From assembly GCA_945903555.1 (NCBI GenBank), contig CAMDOJ010000123.1, positions 1-5,349 of the forward strand: a stretch of 5,349 bases of DNA, read 5' to 3'. The first letter of the stretch is position 1. Each line of letters opens with the position of its first letter. The DNA is from Chthoniobacter flavus (GTDB lineage Bacteria > Verrucomicrobiota > Verrucomicrobiia > Chthoniobacterales > Terrimicrobiaceae). A program made the position numbers and the translations under genes. Positions 4,745 to 5,349 of the stretch are shown here, piece by piece. The notes below the pieces were generated by a model. It worked only from the letters and a program-made list of their open reading frames with translations. It had not been told where the DNA came from and made no database searches.

Positions 4745-5349
4745 GTGAGTATTCATATTAATGGCTACAGAATTTTGGCTGGATCCTTAGCCGCGGATGC
4801 ATTGTCAATGCCTGTACATTGGTATTATGACCGATCGGCGTTGCGTCGGGATTACCCGAAGCTAAAGTTCTATGTTGTTCCCAAGTCTCCCCATGCCGAT
4901 AGCATTTTGTGGCGTTCGGAATACAAGCCGCTCAATGAAAGGGGAAACATCCTTCATGAGCAGGCGGTGTATTGGGGGCGGAAGGGGGTGCACTATCACC
5001 AGTTCCTTCACGCTGGGGAAAACACACTGAATTTCAAGTGGGCTGCGCTCTTGTTTGAGCAGGTGAAGGCGTCTGGAAGTTATAATGCTGAGGCTTGGGT
5101 CGAAAAATATTGTGAATTTATGCTGTCGCCGGGCAGGCATAGGGACACGTATGTCGAGGAATGTCATAGGGCATTTTTTACGAATTATGCACGTGGGAAA
5201 AAATGGCATTCTTGTGGGGTGGATGATGTCCATATCGGTGGCTTGGCGTCGGTGCCAGCGCTCGTCGCAGCACTCGGGCCACGACACCCTGACTTGCGTG
5301 CGGTGGTGCAGGAGCACGTCGAGATCACCCACAAAAATAACGAGCTTCT
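4745..5349 (+). CDS. ADP-ribosylglycohydrolase-like protein, N-terminal part (runs off the right edge)
   Basis: The first 201 residues are visible. The frame is open to the window end. GTG at 4745 is chosen because it puts GYRILAGSLAADALSMPVHWYYD at residues 7-29, matching the usual N-terminal G-(x)-GDALG-P-E helix of the DraG/ARH fold, where D18 is the conserved Asp. Further family features are HADSILWRSEY (50-60), HYHQFLHAGENTLN (83-96), GVDDVHIGGLASVPALVAAL (158-177), corresponding to the GAxMRxxPLAL segment, and VEITHKNNEL (192-201), corresponding to the LTH helix. Canonical enzymes remove ADP-ribose from proteins or other acceptors using two Mg ions. Here the TDDT-type motif reads AGENTL, so classical chemistry is doubtful. 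There is no clear Shine-Dalgarno site. The base composition is less GC-rich than the left-hand operon. The gene is divergent from tRNA-Arg, and the 128 bp between them should hold its promoter. The C-terminal half and its acidic DxDT motif lie outside the window. Confidence 0.85.
   Translation, partial: MSIHINGYRILAGSLAADALSMPVHWYYDRSALRRDYPKLKFYVVPKSPHADSILWRSEYKPLNERGNILHEQAVYWGRKGVHYHQFLHAGENTLNFKWAALLFEQVKASGSYNAEAWVEKYCEFMLSPGRHRDTYVEECHRAFFTNYARGKKWHSCGVDDVHIGGLASVPALVAALGPRHPDLRAVVQEHVEITHKNNEL

Noticed and set aside
4761..4790. ATG at 4761 as the start of the right-hand gene
   Set aside because: It is in another frame and hits TAG after nine codons. The GTG at 4745 is in the frame that encodes the conserved protein.
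4862..5332. 156-codon open frame on the - strand
   Set aside because: It is antisense to the ADP-ribosylglycohydrolase-like gene, whose + strand translation matches family landmarks throughout.

Overview
This is a bacterial chromosomal window with two contrasting halves. Coding is dense and C-rich at third codon positions on the left. The right half is gene-poor and more AT-rich. I lean towards Verrucomicrobiota or a related PVC lineage, for three weak reasons: weak or absent Shine-Dalgarno sites, an unusual ADP-ribosylglycohydrolase-like protein, and a tRNA gene without an encoded CCA end. No marker gene in the window proves this.

Positions 1-2896 (+) form a tightly packed operon of three genes joined by two ATGA stop/start overlaps (387-390 and 1739-1742). 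The first is an unrecognised protein or C-terminal fragment. The second fuses an HExxH putative metallopeptidase domain to a von Willebrand A (VWA) domain, the DUF2201 architecture. The third is a complete but divergent S-adenosylmethionine synthetase (MetK) homologue. DUF2201 proteins commonly pair with a MoxR-type AAA+ ATPase, which may lie just upstream or include the first gene. The MetK-like protein keeps the ATP, triphosphate and metal residues. It has lost or changed residues that normally bind methionine, and its active-site gating loop is much shorter. This looks like a dedicated accessory system rather than housekeeping SAM synthesis, and it is the main discovery candidate here.

Positions 2897-3762 hold no convincing gene. 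The stretch 3119-3475 is packed with small hairpins around seven copies of CCTTCGG. Their flanking bases differ from copy to copy yet stay complementary. It also holds two diverged copies of a 70 bp unit. Several longer inverted repeats follow, including a perfect 11 bp-arm repeat nested inside a second one (3664-3719).

Positions 3763-4218 (-) encode a small predicted secreted protein with no recognised family. From 4219 to 4542 there is no confident gene. A tRNA-Arg(ACG) gene lies at 4543-4616 (-), with a good sigma70-type promoter just upstream and a likely T-tract terminator downstream. From 4745 to the right edge (+) runs the N-terminal 201 residues of an ADP-ribosylglycohydrolase-like protein with a GTG start. 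The canonical acidic TDDT-type metal motif appears to be replaced by AGENTL.

The three left-hand genes probably act together: a MoxR/VWA-type chaperone or protease module with a nucleotide-dependent enzyme. The right-hand genes show no evident functional link to them.
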